DNA of 64,000 nt from contig NC_079384.1 in the NCBI RefSeq assembly GCF_021018895.1, forward strand, positions 2,034,640 to 2,098,639, written 5' to 3'. Below are positions 26,432 through 39,787 of this stretch, piece by piece. The notes below the pieces were generated by a model that saw only the letters and a list, made by a program, of their open reading frames with translations, searched no databases and was not told where the DNA came from. Both the position numbers and the translations under genes were made by a program. Every line of letters begins with the position of its first letter. Within the stretch, counting starts at the first letter, position 1. This stretch comes from Seriola aureovittata. Its lineage: Eukaryota > Chordata > Actinopteri > Carangiformes > Carangidae.

Positions 26432-26984
26432 ACATACCTTTATACTATATGGACCTTTAAGTTGTTGTGGCTTACAAGGGGCAACATTAGCACAGAGCTA
26501 GCTGTTAGCCTTTATTGCTACATGTTTCTGCTGTGGTTTGGAAGGAAATATCTGACTCTCTAAATTTAAATCCAGTATGTTCACTAGCTAGTTGCTAACT
26601 TTTTCACCAACACACCAGCTGCTGCTGGAAACAGGGAAGCATTAAACACTAAAGCTAATTTCACATTTATTATTTATATAAAGGGACGTTGTCAGTTGCA
26701 GCTTTAAATGAAGAAATATCCCCAAATAAAAACCAAAGTTCGAGGGTTTTGCTGATTTAGATCGAGAGATATTTTGTATAATATCATGTCAGATGTTCGG
26801 TATTCATATTCATATTATTGTTCATCTGCCTCAACAAGACCAGAAGTGAAACTTGTTGCCATCCCAGTGTTTCCCTCCTGGCTGCACTGCTGCTCCTCTA
26901 TCAGTCTCTGTGTCTCTATCTTGATTTTTCTCCCCCCCTATCTGACTCCCCCTCTCTGCTGTCTAATGACAGTCAGCAGGGCTG
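26432..26984. other. Upstream region of myocd promoter
   Basis: No gene was seen. A/T-rich sequence with AGCTAGC/GTTAGC words lies up to 26,680, then a pyrimidine-rich stretch (26,870-26,950). Probably proximal promoter sequence. Confidence 0.45.
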
Positions 26985-27010
26985 ATAGGCAGATATATTT
27001 ATACTGGTGG
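26985..27010 (+). promoter_or_regulatory. myocd: Candidate core promoter: TATA/MEF2-like A/T element
   Basis: The stretch GATATATTTATACTGG holds a TATTTATA core that fits TAWWWWTA (MEF2 core) and could also serve as a TATA box, about 500 bp before the start codon. A GATA motif (TGATAG) lies immediately upstream. No transcript data are available, so the start site (expected near 27,030 if this is a TATA box) is a guess. Confidence 0.35.
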
Positions 27011-27029
27011 CAGGGGGGGAGGAAGAAGT

Positions 27030-27497
27030 CATCAACCGAGCCCCGTCCAGCCTCCAGGCTCGGGCAGGCGTGGCTTAGAGGAAACCCTGGCCGATTAGCC
27101 CCTCCCCGATCAGGGCATATCCCTGTGTGCTGTCCCTGGCCCTGCTCAGAGCTCTCAGCTAGATGGGACCAAAGCTTCACCGCCCCGAAGACTCATACAC
27201 TCCCACATCAGCCCCTGGGGGAGAGAGAGCAGAGCCGAGGAGGCAGCACACGGAGAGCTGAAGGCTGCAGCTGCTGCACACTGACACACAACAGGAGAGA
27301 AGACAGAGTGTGTGTGTTATGTTTTTGCCTCACACCGGTTTTCTCCTCGAGCTGTTGATGAGGCAGGCTCCGTCCACTCCATCTCATCTCAGCCTGGGGT
27401 CCAGAGGCGGCCGGGGGGGTCGCAGTGAACGCCACTTCTTCAGCTCGTGTGACTTTATTTTGCGACTTTTGAACACTGGAACTGTACTGTAAGCATT
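27030..27497 (+). other. myocd: Probable 5' UTR / proximal upstream region of myocd
   Basis: This purine-rich and GC-rich leader-like sequence lies between the candidate core promoter and the myocd ATG. Its extent is inferred; an upstream noncoding exon cannot be excluded. It contains a uORF listed separately. Confidence 0.4.
27319..27492 (+). other. Upstream ORF in the putative myocd leader
   Basis: ATG at 27,319 opens a 57-codon frame ending in TAA at 27,490-27,492, five nucleotides before the myocd ATG. A second in-frame ATG lies at 27,358. If this region is in the mature leader, the uORF could restrain or re-route translation of myocardin. The peptide shows no recognisable domain. Confidence 0.4.
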
Positions 27498-27552
27498 ATG
27501 ACTCTTCTGGGCTCTGAGCACTCCATACTGATACGAAGCAAGTTTAGATCAG
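27498..27552 (+). CDS. myocd: myocd coding exon 1 (cardiac-type start)
   Basis: This exon encodes MTLLGSEHS followed by ILIRSKFRS, nearly identical to the known N-terminus of the long myocardin isoform. The ATG at 27,498 has A at -3, a fair start context. The exon ends in phase 1 before a strong GTGAGT donor. In mammals this N-terminus belongs to the isoform that also contacts MEF2, so its presence suggests that the cardiac form can be made. Confidence 0.95.
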
Positions 27553-28152
27553 GTGAGTGAAATCGATGCCCTCTCTGTTTACGTCTCTTGTGAATCTGTG
27601 TATGAACTCTCCGGCTCCCGTGTGCAGCTGTGTTTATCCCCGCGAAGAGCCGCGCAAACACTTTGTCTGCCAACACTTTGGCATTTAACAGGCAATCCTG
27701 TGTTCGTTATGTCATTGATCTGTCTCCACGGATGAGTTGTGTTGTGCTGTGGTCTTCAGTAACTCCAGCAAAGTGACAGGTGTGTGTAATATACTGCGGG
27801 GCGTGTGACGACACCAGGAATGCCAAAGGGAGGACGGAGATAACTCAAGAGATCCTCCCGGGTACCGAGCCCTAATGATGGATTCACGGCTGGGCGTGTT
27901 CTTTGATGTTCATCCACCTCCTCGTGAAAAACACCACGCCATGTGAGGGTGATGTCTCGGGCAGGTTAGCGCACTTGTTGCGTGCTGATGCTGCTGCTGC
28001 TGAGGGAAGCCAGCGGCGAAGCGTCCTCGCTCTGTGGCTCTGAGCTCGCTGATAAAGTGCAGATTAGAGACTGGAGAGGGGTCACAGGTTATCTTAATGT
28101 GGCTGAAGTGGAAGCTGATGGTGCTTGTGTGTGTGTGTGTGTGTGTATGTAT

Positions 28153-28192
<40 letters not shown>

Positions 28193-28604
28193 ACCTTAGC
28201 ATATCATGTCAAAGGAGGAAGGGCACGGACTACAGGACTGATTTAAACTCGACTTAACACACAGCAGCTGTTGGAGCTTTGTGTCCGTCCATCTTCACGT
28301 GAAGATGCTCAGTCGTCCAGGTCCCGGTTCTCCAGGAAGACCAGAATCCAGAGGCAGCTGGACTCGGTTGTAGACACTTGAAGACCTCTCATCCAAGAGG
28401 CTCTTGGATGAGAGGTCTTCAAGTGTCTACAACCAAGTCCAGAGAATCCAAGACATTCGGCTCCTCTTGGATCGCTTTTATTTTGAAGGTCCTGCCTGAG
28501 CATGTGTGTGTTTGTGCTGTTCCTCCACAGTGTGTGTAGTCTGACCAACACTGCCACCTCCCTGAGGAAAATGTAACTGATGGTGGCAGCAGAGCTCAGA
28601 TTCT

Positions 28605-28635
<31 letters not shown>

Positions 28636-29304
28636 TTAAAGCTTGTGTAGACGCTCGCCTCTGAAACCTTCCCGTCGCTGTGAACGCACAGACTCGCGGC
28701 CTGAGAGGCTTCAGCTCGGCTCTTGACCTGCAGTTTGCAGTAATTGCGTTCCAGAAATGGCAGGGTAAATGATGCTTTTCCTCTCAGTTGTTTAGAGCAG
28801 ATCGGCTGGGTGGGAAATGACCCCCGGTGCTCCGGGAGGGGAAACATGAGAGAGTGCTGCGTTCAAAAGCAACAGGGGGGCGTTTTTCACCAAGGTGCCT
28901 CAGGTTGTGTGTTGATCTAACTGATGAGCTCTGGCTCTTTAATGTGGCACAGATGTGGAGATAAAGTTCACCTTGTTACAGTTGGAGGGGTTCAGCTACA
29001 AGCCACAACCGACACGTCGTCGGTGAATTTAAGATGTTGTGCGTAAGAGAAGTAAAACTTCGCTCCGAGAGATTTACAGGTAGTTTTACATCTGCTGCTT
29101 CAGGATTTACAGTTTTCTTTAAGCTGCAGCACCTCCAGTTGCATTCAGGGTCCTGTGAAAAATCCTTTTCCTTTTTGCACCACGCTCGAGCTGCATTATC
29201 AAAGCCATGGGAACTGCTGCTGCTGCATGGGTGACGCTAAAAGGAAAGATAAAGATCTCACTTAAGTGTTCCCTGTGGACTGCTGAATGGTCTGTGTGTG
29301 TGTG

Positions 29305-29341
<37 letters not shown>

Positions 29342-30247
29342 TTTTAACTGACTCGTTCTCATGCCGATTTGATTAACAGCTCAAAGGGCCCGTGCTCTCG
29401 AGCTCACTGCCGTTACATAACAGTCCGACAGAGGCGGCAGATATAACATTAAACAATAGCAGCCCTGCAGCTAGCTGTCCACCACCTGGTTTGTCTAAAC
29501 ACCTGTTCAGTATCAGCTCCACACCCAGGCCTCCACCTGCAGGAGCTCCGTATCTCTGCGTCCCATCTGTGGTTGAAGCTAACAACAATTAGCTCAGAGA
29601 AAAAACTGTCCTGACACCAAATTATCTCAGATACGTCAGGGAGCGTTCATGAAGTGAAAGCTGTTATCTAATCTAAAACGCATTTACTTCACTGAGACGT
29701 TAGCTTCGTCACGTTAGCTTGTTGCTAACGAACAGAACAGCAAGCCAGAGGCTTGTGTTCAAATGAACTTTTATCTGTCCTATTATGTTTTGTTTATGTA
29801 TTTGTTTGTTTGTTTATTTGATGTTATTTGTTTATTTTATGTTAATAAACATCACTACAAAATAAACAATGTAAACATGTTGTATTGTAGCAACAATGCT
29901 AACGCTCTGCTGCCCTCTGGAACAGTTTTTAGTGTCATCAAAGAACTGAACTCTGTTACAAACGTTACAGACTATTTATTATTTGTTTTTATAATTCATG
30001 TGTATGTTATTTAAGCTATTTAATTATTTATTGTGTGTTTGTTTTGTTTTATCTTGAACTCTTGTGCCACTACGCAGATGCACGAAACTTCTTTGCGTAG
30101 CTGTGCAATGACAAATAAAAGCGTTCTGTCTATTTTATTCTAGTTTACATCTGTTGTCAGGCAGGTAAGTTCCAGGTGACGGCAGATCTGGTTTGACTTC
30201 AGCCAGTGTTTGAGATGTGTCTTCACTTCCCTTCACTGACAGCACAG

Positions 30248-30284
<37 letters not shown>

Positions 30285-30539
30285 GCTCGTCGTATTAATT
30301 CTTTAACCAATTAAACATCTTGTGAGACCAGACCAGTGTTTCTCCAGTAATCACAGCAGCTCTGATAATATTTTTGACGGATGATAATAATAAATAAGAT
30401 GAGAGGTAAAAGCTGGACATCTTCCACTGTCGGTGAATTCACTCTGGCAGCAGATAAAAAAAAGCTCTTACCTGTGTTTTTGCACAGATCTGCATCACCT
30501 TGCTATCTGAGCGTGCTCCATCAGTCAGTGTCAGAGCAG

Positions 30540-30599
<60 letters not shown>

Positions 30600-32154
30600 T
30601 GGAGCGTTGGCTCACCTGCACACTGGCTCGGCCTCACCTTCATAAATCTGCCTCTAACCGTCCCGGACCGCAGGAGTAATAGGAAGACGTGGGTTCTGTT
30701 TTAAGGTGGATTTTCACTTTATGCAGACGTATGAGACTAAAATAAACCCAATACTTCATGTAGTAAAAGCTGTTTATTAGAAGTTGTACAGCGGCGCTCA
30801 TACATCTGTCGCAAACACATTCCTGCTGGGGAAGGTTCGGAGGACTCATGGAACAAATGCAAGCGAGTGGCTGGAGTGCGAGTGTAACAGCGTGGTGTTA
30901 TTGTTAGCCTGGTGTGGTGGCGGTGAGTGTTTGAGGCAGTAAATCAGAATATCGCTGCACTGGCTCGTGTAATTATCGGCGCTTCACCAGCGCCAGTCGA
31001 ACGATCATTTATTTACACCATAAATCTGGAAACGTGTAAATGTGGCCGCAGGTTTGTGTGTCATTTGTTGTCAAGGAAGTGAAACAGCGGAGTGTGGTGT
31101 GGTCAGTGGTCTGAGATCACACAGCTTGGCTCAGGTCCTCGTCCTGGAACATCAGTGAGGCCGGCTCTCGGCTCGCACTCAGGCTTCTCAGCAGAAACAG
31201 ATTATTGATAAAGTTTCAGAGTTGAATTCAAATCAAAAAGCTCTGCAGGATTAACTCACACTAACCGTTCCGCTGCTTCGTCATCTTTGCTCTTTTCATG
31301 CCAGAGGAGAATAAATCTGCAAAGTGCCTGTGAGGCCGGTCAGCGTGGGCTGTTTAACTGTCGGATACAGAAGTGTGAAGTGTGAACACTTTCACTAAGA
31401 ATGAACAACGTAATTATCTCAGATTTCTGAGATTTAAAAAAATCCTCAAAAAAATGTAATTAATTAGATAATTATCTCGTTAATTCAGAATAACGGAGCA
31501 TTTAAAAGAAAAATCTTGTTTTTCTGAATTAACGAGATAGTTATTTCAGATTTCTGAGGTAATTATCTCGTTTGACGCCTCCGTAGTGTCACAATCACGT
31601 GGCAGCTGCCGTAAACAAAGTGCAGAGCAGGGAGGAGCGTCTCTCGACTTCAGGCTCAGCACAATTAGCCGAAGCTAACGCTAACACTTACACCTCATCG
31701 TCCCTTTGCAGAGACTGACGCGAGTGCGTTTGTTCCTGTGTGGTTCATGTTGTGGTCGTGTGTTCAGCCCCCACCCCCACCCCCACCCACCTGTAAACTG
31801 AAGCAGATGTCATAATGAAGGGAAGGGGCTGCTGTTACAGAACTGAGGTGCTGCCCCGTCAGAGCGCTGTGATGTGGCACCAGAGCCGTCACATCAGAGC
31901 TGGAAGGGGTTTGAGGAAATTCGTAAGATGCTGATGATGTGGCCACAGCTGCATGAACACGAACCACCTGAGACAATTAACAGGCGGGAAGACGAGCAGA
32001 GAGTAATTAGAGGCTGGAGGAGAAGGAGGAACATTTCATACTGAGACCTGCAGATAAGACGAGGGAGGAAAACCACGCAGACAAAGAGAGGACAAGAAAG
32101 AAAAGGATCCACAGACATGGGGGAGACTCTGTGTTTACGACCCCACACTCCCAC

Positions 32155-32195
<41 letters not shown>

Positions 32196-32307
32196 CTGCA
32201 GACCACACACTGCAGAGCAGATCTGTTTAAAAGCCAGGAGCCGTGTTTATCATTCCCTACATCCTGCTCACAGAAATATTTGTGAGCCAGCAGTGTTGTT
32301 TTTCTGT

Positions 32308-32338
<31 letters not shown>

Positions 32339-32690
32339 TGTGTGTGTGTGTGTGTGTGTGCATGTAGATACCTACAGTACATACAGAACATGTGAGCAGT
32401 GTTTTCATGTCAGACTGATGAAGTTAGAAAAATTAAACATTTAAAGTGGCTTGAATTCTCAGTCTCTCTTCCTGCTTTTTCTCTGTCCCTCACCTGTCTG
32501 TCCTCATCTCTCTCTCTCTCTCTCTCACCTGTCCCCCCCTCTTTCTCACCCTTCTCCTCCATCTACCTCACCCTCCTCCCTCCTCCCACCCTCAGTCCTA
32601 CAGTTAAGACTTCAGCAGAGGAGGACACGAGAGCAGCTGGCAGACCAAGGCATCATGCCTCGTGAGTAACGCCTTCCAACACTGAGCTGC

Positions 32691-32730
<40 letters not shown>

Positions 32731-32737
32731 CACACAT

Positions 32738-32782
<45 letters not shown>

Positions 32783-35407
32783 GAGGTCCACTTACATGCT
32801 TTCACACTGTAGTGTGACTCCAGCAGACAAATGGAAAGAGTGAGAGACACTGAAGCGAAGGGAACGTGTCACACGTCGGTTTAATCTGCAGTGAAAGTCG
32901 ATGGGAATCAGTTCAGCGTTTAAAAATCACATGATCAAAGTGACGAGCAGTAGAAACAACAGCGTCCGTGTCATCTTCCCTCATATTCTCTGTGTCAGGG
33001 TGAAGGTAGAAATGTCAGAGACGGGTTTCTCCAGACAAATGAGAAAATGTTTTGTTTTTTTTTCCAATCAGCTCGATATCCAAAAACAATTCATATTCAT
33101 TAATCGTGTGATTGTTTTGGCAGATGGAGCGGTTTCAGTCGAAAAGGTCCTTTCTTCATTTTCACTTCAAAACAATATAAAAATGACGAAGATGTGATTT
33201 TTGTTCGTCTCGTACCAAACAAACTTGTTTCCTTCACGTCTGGAGAATCTGATCTGTAGCATCATGATGCTAATGATGCTAATGACGCTAACAATGCACA
33301 ACAATGTGACGCTTTTTACTTTTATCAAAACAAATCGCAGCTCACAACATTCTCACAATGTAACGTCACCCTTAACATCCAGAGACTTCATGGTTCATTC
33401 AGAGTCGTGTCTCTCGGTGTTCCCTCTCTCTCTTTTAGCTCGGTGTTCGGTCTCCACCGGCTCCTCAGGAGATTGTCTCACTCTTTAGCTGCTAAACTCT
33501 TCACGACCTCCGGCAGCTGCTCTCTGACTCGCTGTGTGACGCTGGCCAGGAAGAGGACTGTGGGTTTGTTAGAGCTTTTTGATGATGATGATGATGATGA
33601 TTATGATGATGATGAGAGCAGAGGGACCGAAACAGAACGTAAGTTGCAGGATGGAAATGCAAAGAATATATAATCGAAGGATCAGTTGCTGCCTTTTAGA
33701 AACTGGCTCTTCAGTTCTTGCTCCTCAGTTTTACTCTGAAGATCTTGGCACTGACTCGCGAGACGCTTCGGATCAACGACTCTGACAAACTGCGCGACAT
33801 GTCTGTGACTGTCTGTTGTGACGACGCCGGATGGAGATGGAGAGGGAGAAACAATCAGTGAAATCAGCTGAATCTGCAAATTCATCCTAGTTTGTGCTTT
33901 TTCATGAGCGTGTAACGTGTGATGGCGTAACCGCCGTCAAGCTGTGTCAGAGCTGAGCTGTAACTGTGCTGGAGATCATTTAAATTGCATCGTCTCTGTT
34001 AAATAAATAAATGAAGTAGATTTAGAAACAAAAGACCTCAGATTAAAGTCAGGCAGAGAAACAGGTAGGAGGAAAAGTAAAAAGATGCCAGATGCTGTAA
34101 AGAGAAGCAGATCCAGGCTGCGCAGACAGATAAATCCTCAGGTAGTGACAGATACAGAGGTGGGCGTAGAGGAAGCAGGTGGATGTGCGGCCCCGCAGGC
34201 GGAGAGACAGACAGGCGGAGAGACAGACAGGCAGAGAGGCGGCAGCCAGCGAGCGGCAGACAGGTCGGTGAGTGACCGCCGAGGAATGCTCTCGTGCTGG
34301 AAGAGCCTCTCAGTCTCAGATTTACACAGCCTGTACCTGTTTACAGCAGAGCGCCTGCAGAGCGCCGCATCAGAGCCGAGGCACGCCCTGACCCGACGAC
34401 ACGGAGCCGCACTCAGAGCTTCGTGCTGTTAGTGTCATTTAGAGCATAGTGATGAGAACGCGTAGACCTGTCTGCACTGAGCGTGCTCTTAAATCCTCAC
34501 TGTGGCTGTGATTAACGGCCTCCATGTTGTGCAGGCCGGTTGGGGGGGGGGGGGGGGGGGGGGCTGCCATGTCTGCAGCTCTCTTCTTTAGCTCCGACTC
34601 ACGTCGCCACATTTTCACATATTCACGACGAAGCGAACTGAAGTGAACCCCAGATCTTATCGATCCCTGATGCTGCAGAGCAGAGCGCTGTCGTCTGGAG
34701 CGGCGAGTGATGCCAGTGTACAGTTGCTGCTCGTCTGTAAGAACAAACACGGGGACCTGGGGGGGGGGGGTGATGGGGAGGGGGGGGGGTTATGGGGGGG
34801 ACTTGGACTCTCGGCCAGGGATTTGTTGAATGATATCTCTGGCACCGTTTGCCATTTCACAGAGGCTCCAGCCTCCAGATAAACTGCTGGTAAGTGTGCG
34901 GGGGAACGGAATCCAGAGGCCCGGCGAGGCCCTATCAGTTTCTAGGAGTCTGTCACAGATAAGGCGGCAAGGAGCGACGCAATTGGCCAGCTCGCTTTTT
35001 TTAAAAAAAGGGACTTTCAATTGGCTGTTTATCTCTTGATTGCAGGCGGTGGCGCAGATGGAGCAGGGCTGCAGAGACTTGTGTTTGTTAGTACACACTT
35101 TCTTACGCCCACACACTCCATGTCTTATCATCACCCCCCCCCCTCACCAAAAAATGAGACATATTTGAGGGCGTCCTCCTCCTCCTCCTCCTCCTCCTCC
35201 TCCTCCTCCTGCTGCTGCTGCTGCTGCTGGCTCTGCCCGGCTGGAGATGGACATGGCACAGGGTCTGTGTGTATATTACCCAGGGAACATCTGGTGTTTA
35301 TTAGGCTATTGAAGAATCCGCCCCGGCCTCTCAGGCCTGACTGGCGTGTGGCCTGCATGGGAGCACACTGTCTGCTGCTGGCCACAGGTCTGACTCACAC
35401 ACACACA

Positions 35408-35474
<67 letters not shown>

Positions 35475-38139
35475 GATCTAATATTTCCTCATAAAGATAA
35501 CAGGGCTGTAGCTGCAGGTCCACCGTGCTCGTGTGCACGTCAGAAGCTTTCATCCTGGGTGGATGGAAACACGGAGGGAATGACTCCCCGCCTAATGCAC
35601 CATACGTCTCCGCTCTGGGCGCCGTGTTTACATCAGCAGGTATATGTACGGCGTGTTTTTAATACGGCTGCACAGTGTTTAAAGTGTCTGTAAGCCGGCC
35701 TCACGGTCACCGGCTCGTGTTACAGCGCGTCCCGCAGCCAGAGAGGTTTAAACACGCTGAGCTCCGTGTGTCTCCGTGACGACCAGTCAGGCTTTAAATC
35801 AAGCCGGTGTGTGACAGGTGAAGCTGGGGGGGGGGGGGGGGGGCGGGGCAGAGTGAGACAGCTGAGCTATAAACAGAAGGTGATGTCATCCTGCTGGTGG
35901 ACGCCAGCGGATCACCGCCGTGACCACGAGCAGCTGATGCCCCCCCCGCCCCACCTCCTTTCACTGGACACTGGATCAGCTGATTTACCCCCATCCCTCC
36001 TTTACTAAACTCGTCCTCCCTCTCTCCTTTTCTTCCCTCCATCCTCCAGGCTGCTTTCAGTCTCTCTGTCCTCCCTTCCTTTTCTTACTTCAACCTCCTT
36101 TTCTTTCTTTCTTTCCTTCTGTCTTTCTTTGTTTTCATTATCTCATCCTTTTCCCACTGGAAATTCTTTCTCTTCCATCCATCTTTTCCTACTTCCATTT
36201 TTACTTCAACTTTCTTTTCTACTTTAAATCTTTCTTTATTTCATTGTCCTCCTACTTTCCTCCTTCTTGACATTTGTTCCTCTGTTCCTTTATTCTTCCA
36301 TTTCTTCATCACATCTTTCTTCTCAGTTTTTCTTTCCTTTCTTTTCTCATTAGTCTGATTTTTCCTTCCTTCATTCTTCCCTGGTTTCCCTTTTTAATAT
36401 TCCCCCTTTTTTTCCTGAGGTATTTCCTCCTTCCTTCCCTCCTCTCTGTCCTCTCTTCCTCTTCCTCTTCCTCTTGTTTCAGATTAGATTCTGATTTGAC
36501 TGAGACATGAAGCCAAATCTTTTCTGTATCTGAGATTAAGGAAGTTTAATGCATCATATGAATCTTACCTTCATTCTGATGTTGGATTATATTTTTATGA
36601 ACTTACATTTTCATCCGACTCCACCTGAGTCTCTCAGATCTGGATCCAGTTCAGTCCCTCACAAACACAGACATTATATTTGACCAAATAAGAGCTGCTG
36701 CTCTTTCTGTGTCTCGTATAAAGAGCCTGACTCAGAGCTCTCCTCGGTGTGAGGGCAGAGTCTGGGCAGACTGTGGGCCAACTCCGGCTCTGATTATTTA
36801 TTCTGGATTTAACCGAGAGAGATTGAGGAAGGCTGGAAATCTCACCTGCTGCTGCTCTTTAATTACAACCTCCGTATTTATTGTTCCAGTTCTCAGAGTG
36901 TGTGAGTGCCGAGCGTCTGATATTACAACTGATCCAACACAGATTATTGATTGTTGAAGGCTGAAGGAAACAACAGCTGGATGCAGCAGAACTAAAGGGC
37001 CAAGATGAAATGATGAAATGAAAATAAACAATCAGCGGAGGTGAAACAGACGGGACTTTAGATAAACGGTGTGATTTGATTTTACAAGGAATTTTGGAGC
37101 AGAAAGTAGAAATAAAGTATTATGATCATTTTATTATTTACTTAGAAAATACAACATTCTTCTTATTGAAGAGAAAGATTATTTATATGTAAAATGTATG
37201 TGCATTTATCATATACTGTCATAGAATCTTTGGTCTTTGCAGGAGGTGAAACTTCTGCAGTTTATCAGTGATGGAGGAAATATTTTCATTCTTTACAACG
37301 TCAGATATTATCGTCTGAAAATACACAAACACATTTTCTCCATTTAAAGTTTTAGTGAAGTAAAACTGAAACTGTTTCAAAGAGGAATAAATGAAATATT
37401 TATTGTTTGTTTGAGTTCGTTGTAACGTTAGCTCGTCCGTTAGCCGTTAGCTTGAGCAAGAAGGAAAACCACTTTGACAGGGTTGTTAGCATCTGTTAGC
37501 GAGCTAACCATGTGATTGATGCAACCGATCTGGATGCTGGAAGTGAGTGGAATAGTTCAGGGTTCTGTTGAGACCAGGATCCAGGTTCAGGCTGTGGTTT
37601 GTGTTTGGATTAAATGTTGGTTTGAATTTTCTCCTCAAACTTTATTCTTTCAAAGTAAAAGTAAAATGACTGAGTGTGTTGCAGGTCGGTCCCTGTCAGT
37701 GTCATTCTACATTATATTATCATGTGATTGTCAGTGTCATTCACGTGTCAGCAGCATGTCACTGTCTTCATGTGGCGTTCACACTGTACCGGTCTTGAAC
37801 AGATGTCCTCAGTCTCTCCTTCAGTGCAGCATGTTCAGTCATGTGATCACGGTGTGTCGCGGTCGTGTTGCTGACGGTCTGGTCCCCCTGTGTGTTGTGC
37901 AGACCCGGTCTCAGACGGCCCCCCTCTGGAGGCCCAGCTGAGGCTAAAGCGAGCCCGGCTCGCCCAGGACCTGAGCGAGAAGCTGGCTCTCAGGCCGGGG
38001 CCCCTGGAGCTGGTCCAAAATAATATCATGCCCCTAGACTCAGCCGACACAGAGACAGGTACCAGCAGCTGTGTGACGCAACGTAACACACCTGTAACAC
38101 CTGTAACACCTGTAACACCTGCTGCACCGCAACCTGTGT

Positions 38140-38236
<97 letters not shown>

Positions 38237-38838
38237 CAGTACAGAGCACTCTGCTGGAGACTGTGATCTCCTCAAACAAGCATGTACTTTAATGACTTCA
38301 CTGTTCAACTTCAACACAGTCACATCACCTCACCAGAATGTTTATTACAGATGTTTGATGAACTTTATGTTCCTAGAGAGAAAGATAGATAAATAGATAG
38401 ATAGATCTTCTTTATGCCAACCTGGCAACAAGAAGTTAGTTGTGTTTGGAACAGCTGATCACTGATCTACTCTGCTCAGCATTCATGAAAGTAATATTAA
38501 TAAACAATAAGTTACAATTAAAAAAACCTTTTCTAAAGTGAGATTTATCAGTACTCAGGGACAAACTTCACGTTTTATGACTTTCACAAAGAACGAAAAG
38601 TTATTTACATTTCTAAAACATGTTTATTCAAAAAGCATCTTCAAGTATTTACAAATCCATATAGCAGAGTCAAGTGTTTGGGAGCTCCGACTCCTCCTCC
38701 TCCTCCTCCTCCTCCTCCTCCTCCTCCTCTCTCCTCTCCTCCTCCTCTTGTGTTTGATGTAAGGGAATGCAGCGCTCCCTCAGACCCTGTGAATTAATGC
38801 TGTATGAAGCGTCGTCGCTCTGTTTGTCCAGAACATGT

Positions 38839-38887
<49 letters not shown>

Positions 38888-39124
38888 GTTCTTGGCAGCG
38901 GGACAAGTGTTTTCTGAGACTGGTGGTTTTGAGCAGTTTTATGTTTGCCCCTTGAGCCTCCAGTAAACATGTTGCGTAAAGGAGGCGGGCTGCAGTCAGC
39001 TGGTTTACACTACCTCTGCAGGAGGAGGCCGAGCGCCGTTTATTGAGACGAGCAGCAGCTGTATTTGGATCCACCCTTTTTCTTTAGAAGTGTATGTTTT
39101 GAGTTCGAGTGCGTCCTTGTGTGG

Positions 39125-39155
<31 letters not shown>

Positions 39156-39581
39156 TACCTGTGTGTACTGTATGTTTGTACCCACCTCCTCCCCTGTTTT
39201 GAGCCACCTCCACAGTTTCATGACAGCACCAGGCCGCTGCGTCCCCCTCACCCCCCCTCACCCCCCCTCACCCCTCACCCCTCACCTTACAGCCCCGCAG
39301 CCCCTTACACAACACTCCCAGCGATGGTTTCAACCTCTGTCCGGTAGTTTTAGAAACTATGTGACCCTCTGTAGCTTCTGAGCCAGCCACTTGAAAAGCG
39401 GAAGTGCACACGGCTCACAGACTTCCTGTCATTCTGCCGTCTCAATCTCCCGCTGACACGGAGTCGACTTAAAGACTCATGGAAAGTGTCGGAGAGTGTG
39501 TGGCTGCAGAGAGGGAAGGAGTTAAACATGAACAGGTGGGAGGAAATGGCATTCAGGACAATGCTGTGTGTTAAGCTCCGT

Positions 39582-39638
<57 letters not shown>

Positions 39639-39739
39639 GCGAGGTCACTGAGTTGCACAGAAAGAGCCTGGTGCTGTGATTGAAACCAGGGTCTGTTCCG
39701 CGCTGTCACATGTTTGGATACAAAAAGAGAATCTTATAC

Positions 39740-39787
<48 letters not shown>

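Larger units (their letters stand above)
27553..32595 (+). other. myocd: myocd intron 1
   Basis: A 5.0-kb intron from a GTGAGT donor to a pyrimidine-rich CTCAG acceptor. It holds several microsatellites, a long foldback at 28,360, a possible retroelement tail near 30,060-30,145, an inverted repeat at 31,473 and a C-rich tract near 31,770. No exon was recognised inside. Confidence 0.8.
32662..37902 (+). other. myocd: myocd intron 2
   Basis: A 5.2-kb intron where the RPEL2 exon of other family members would be expected. No sequence coding for a KRK-x-R-x-RP...ELV-type motif was found. It contains CA, TCC/CTG and G-rich tracts and a 460-bp pyrimidine stretch. Confidence 0.75.

Noticed and set aside
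25968..26435. Three overlapping minus-strand ORFs of 125-155 residues rich in V, F, C and L
   Set aside because: They are all three frames of the 20-bp minisatellite, whose unit lacks stops on that strand.
26774..27358. 194-residue + strand ORF just before myocd
   Set aside because: No domain, mixed composition, overlaps the presumed promoter and leader; consistent with a chance open frame.
34085..34432. KRSRSRLRR-containing ORF as the missing RPEL2 exon
   Set aside because: It lacks the RP...EL core and the MHIL end of RPEL2, and continues into low-complexity sequence without a matching phase.
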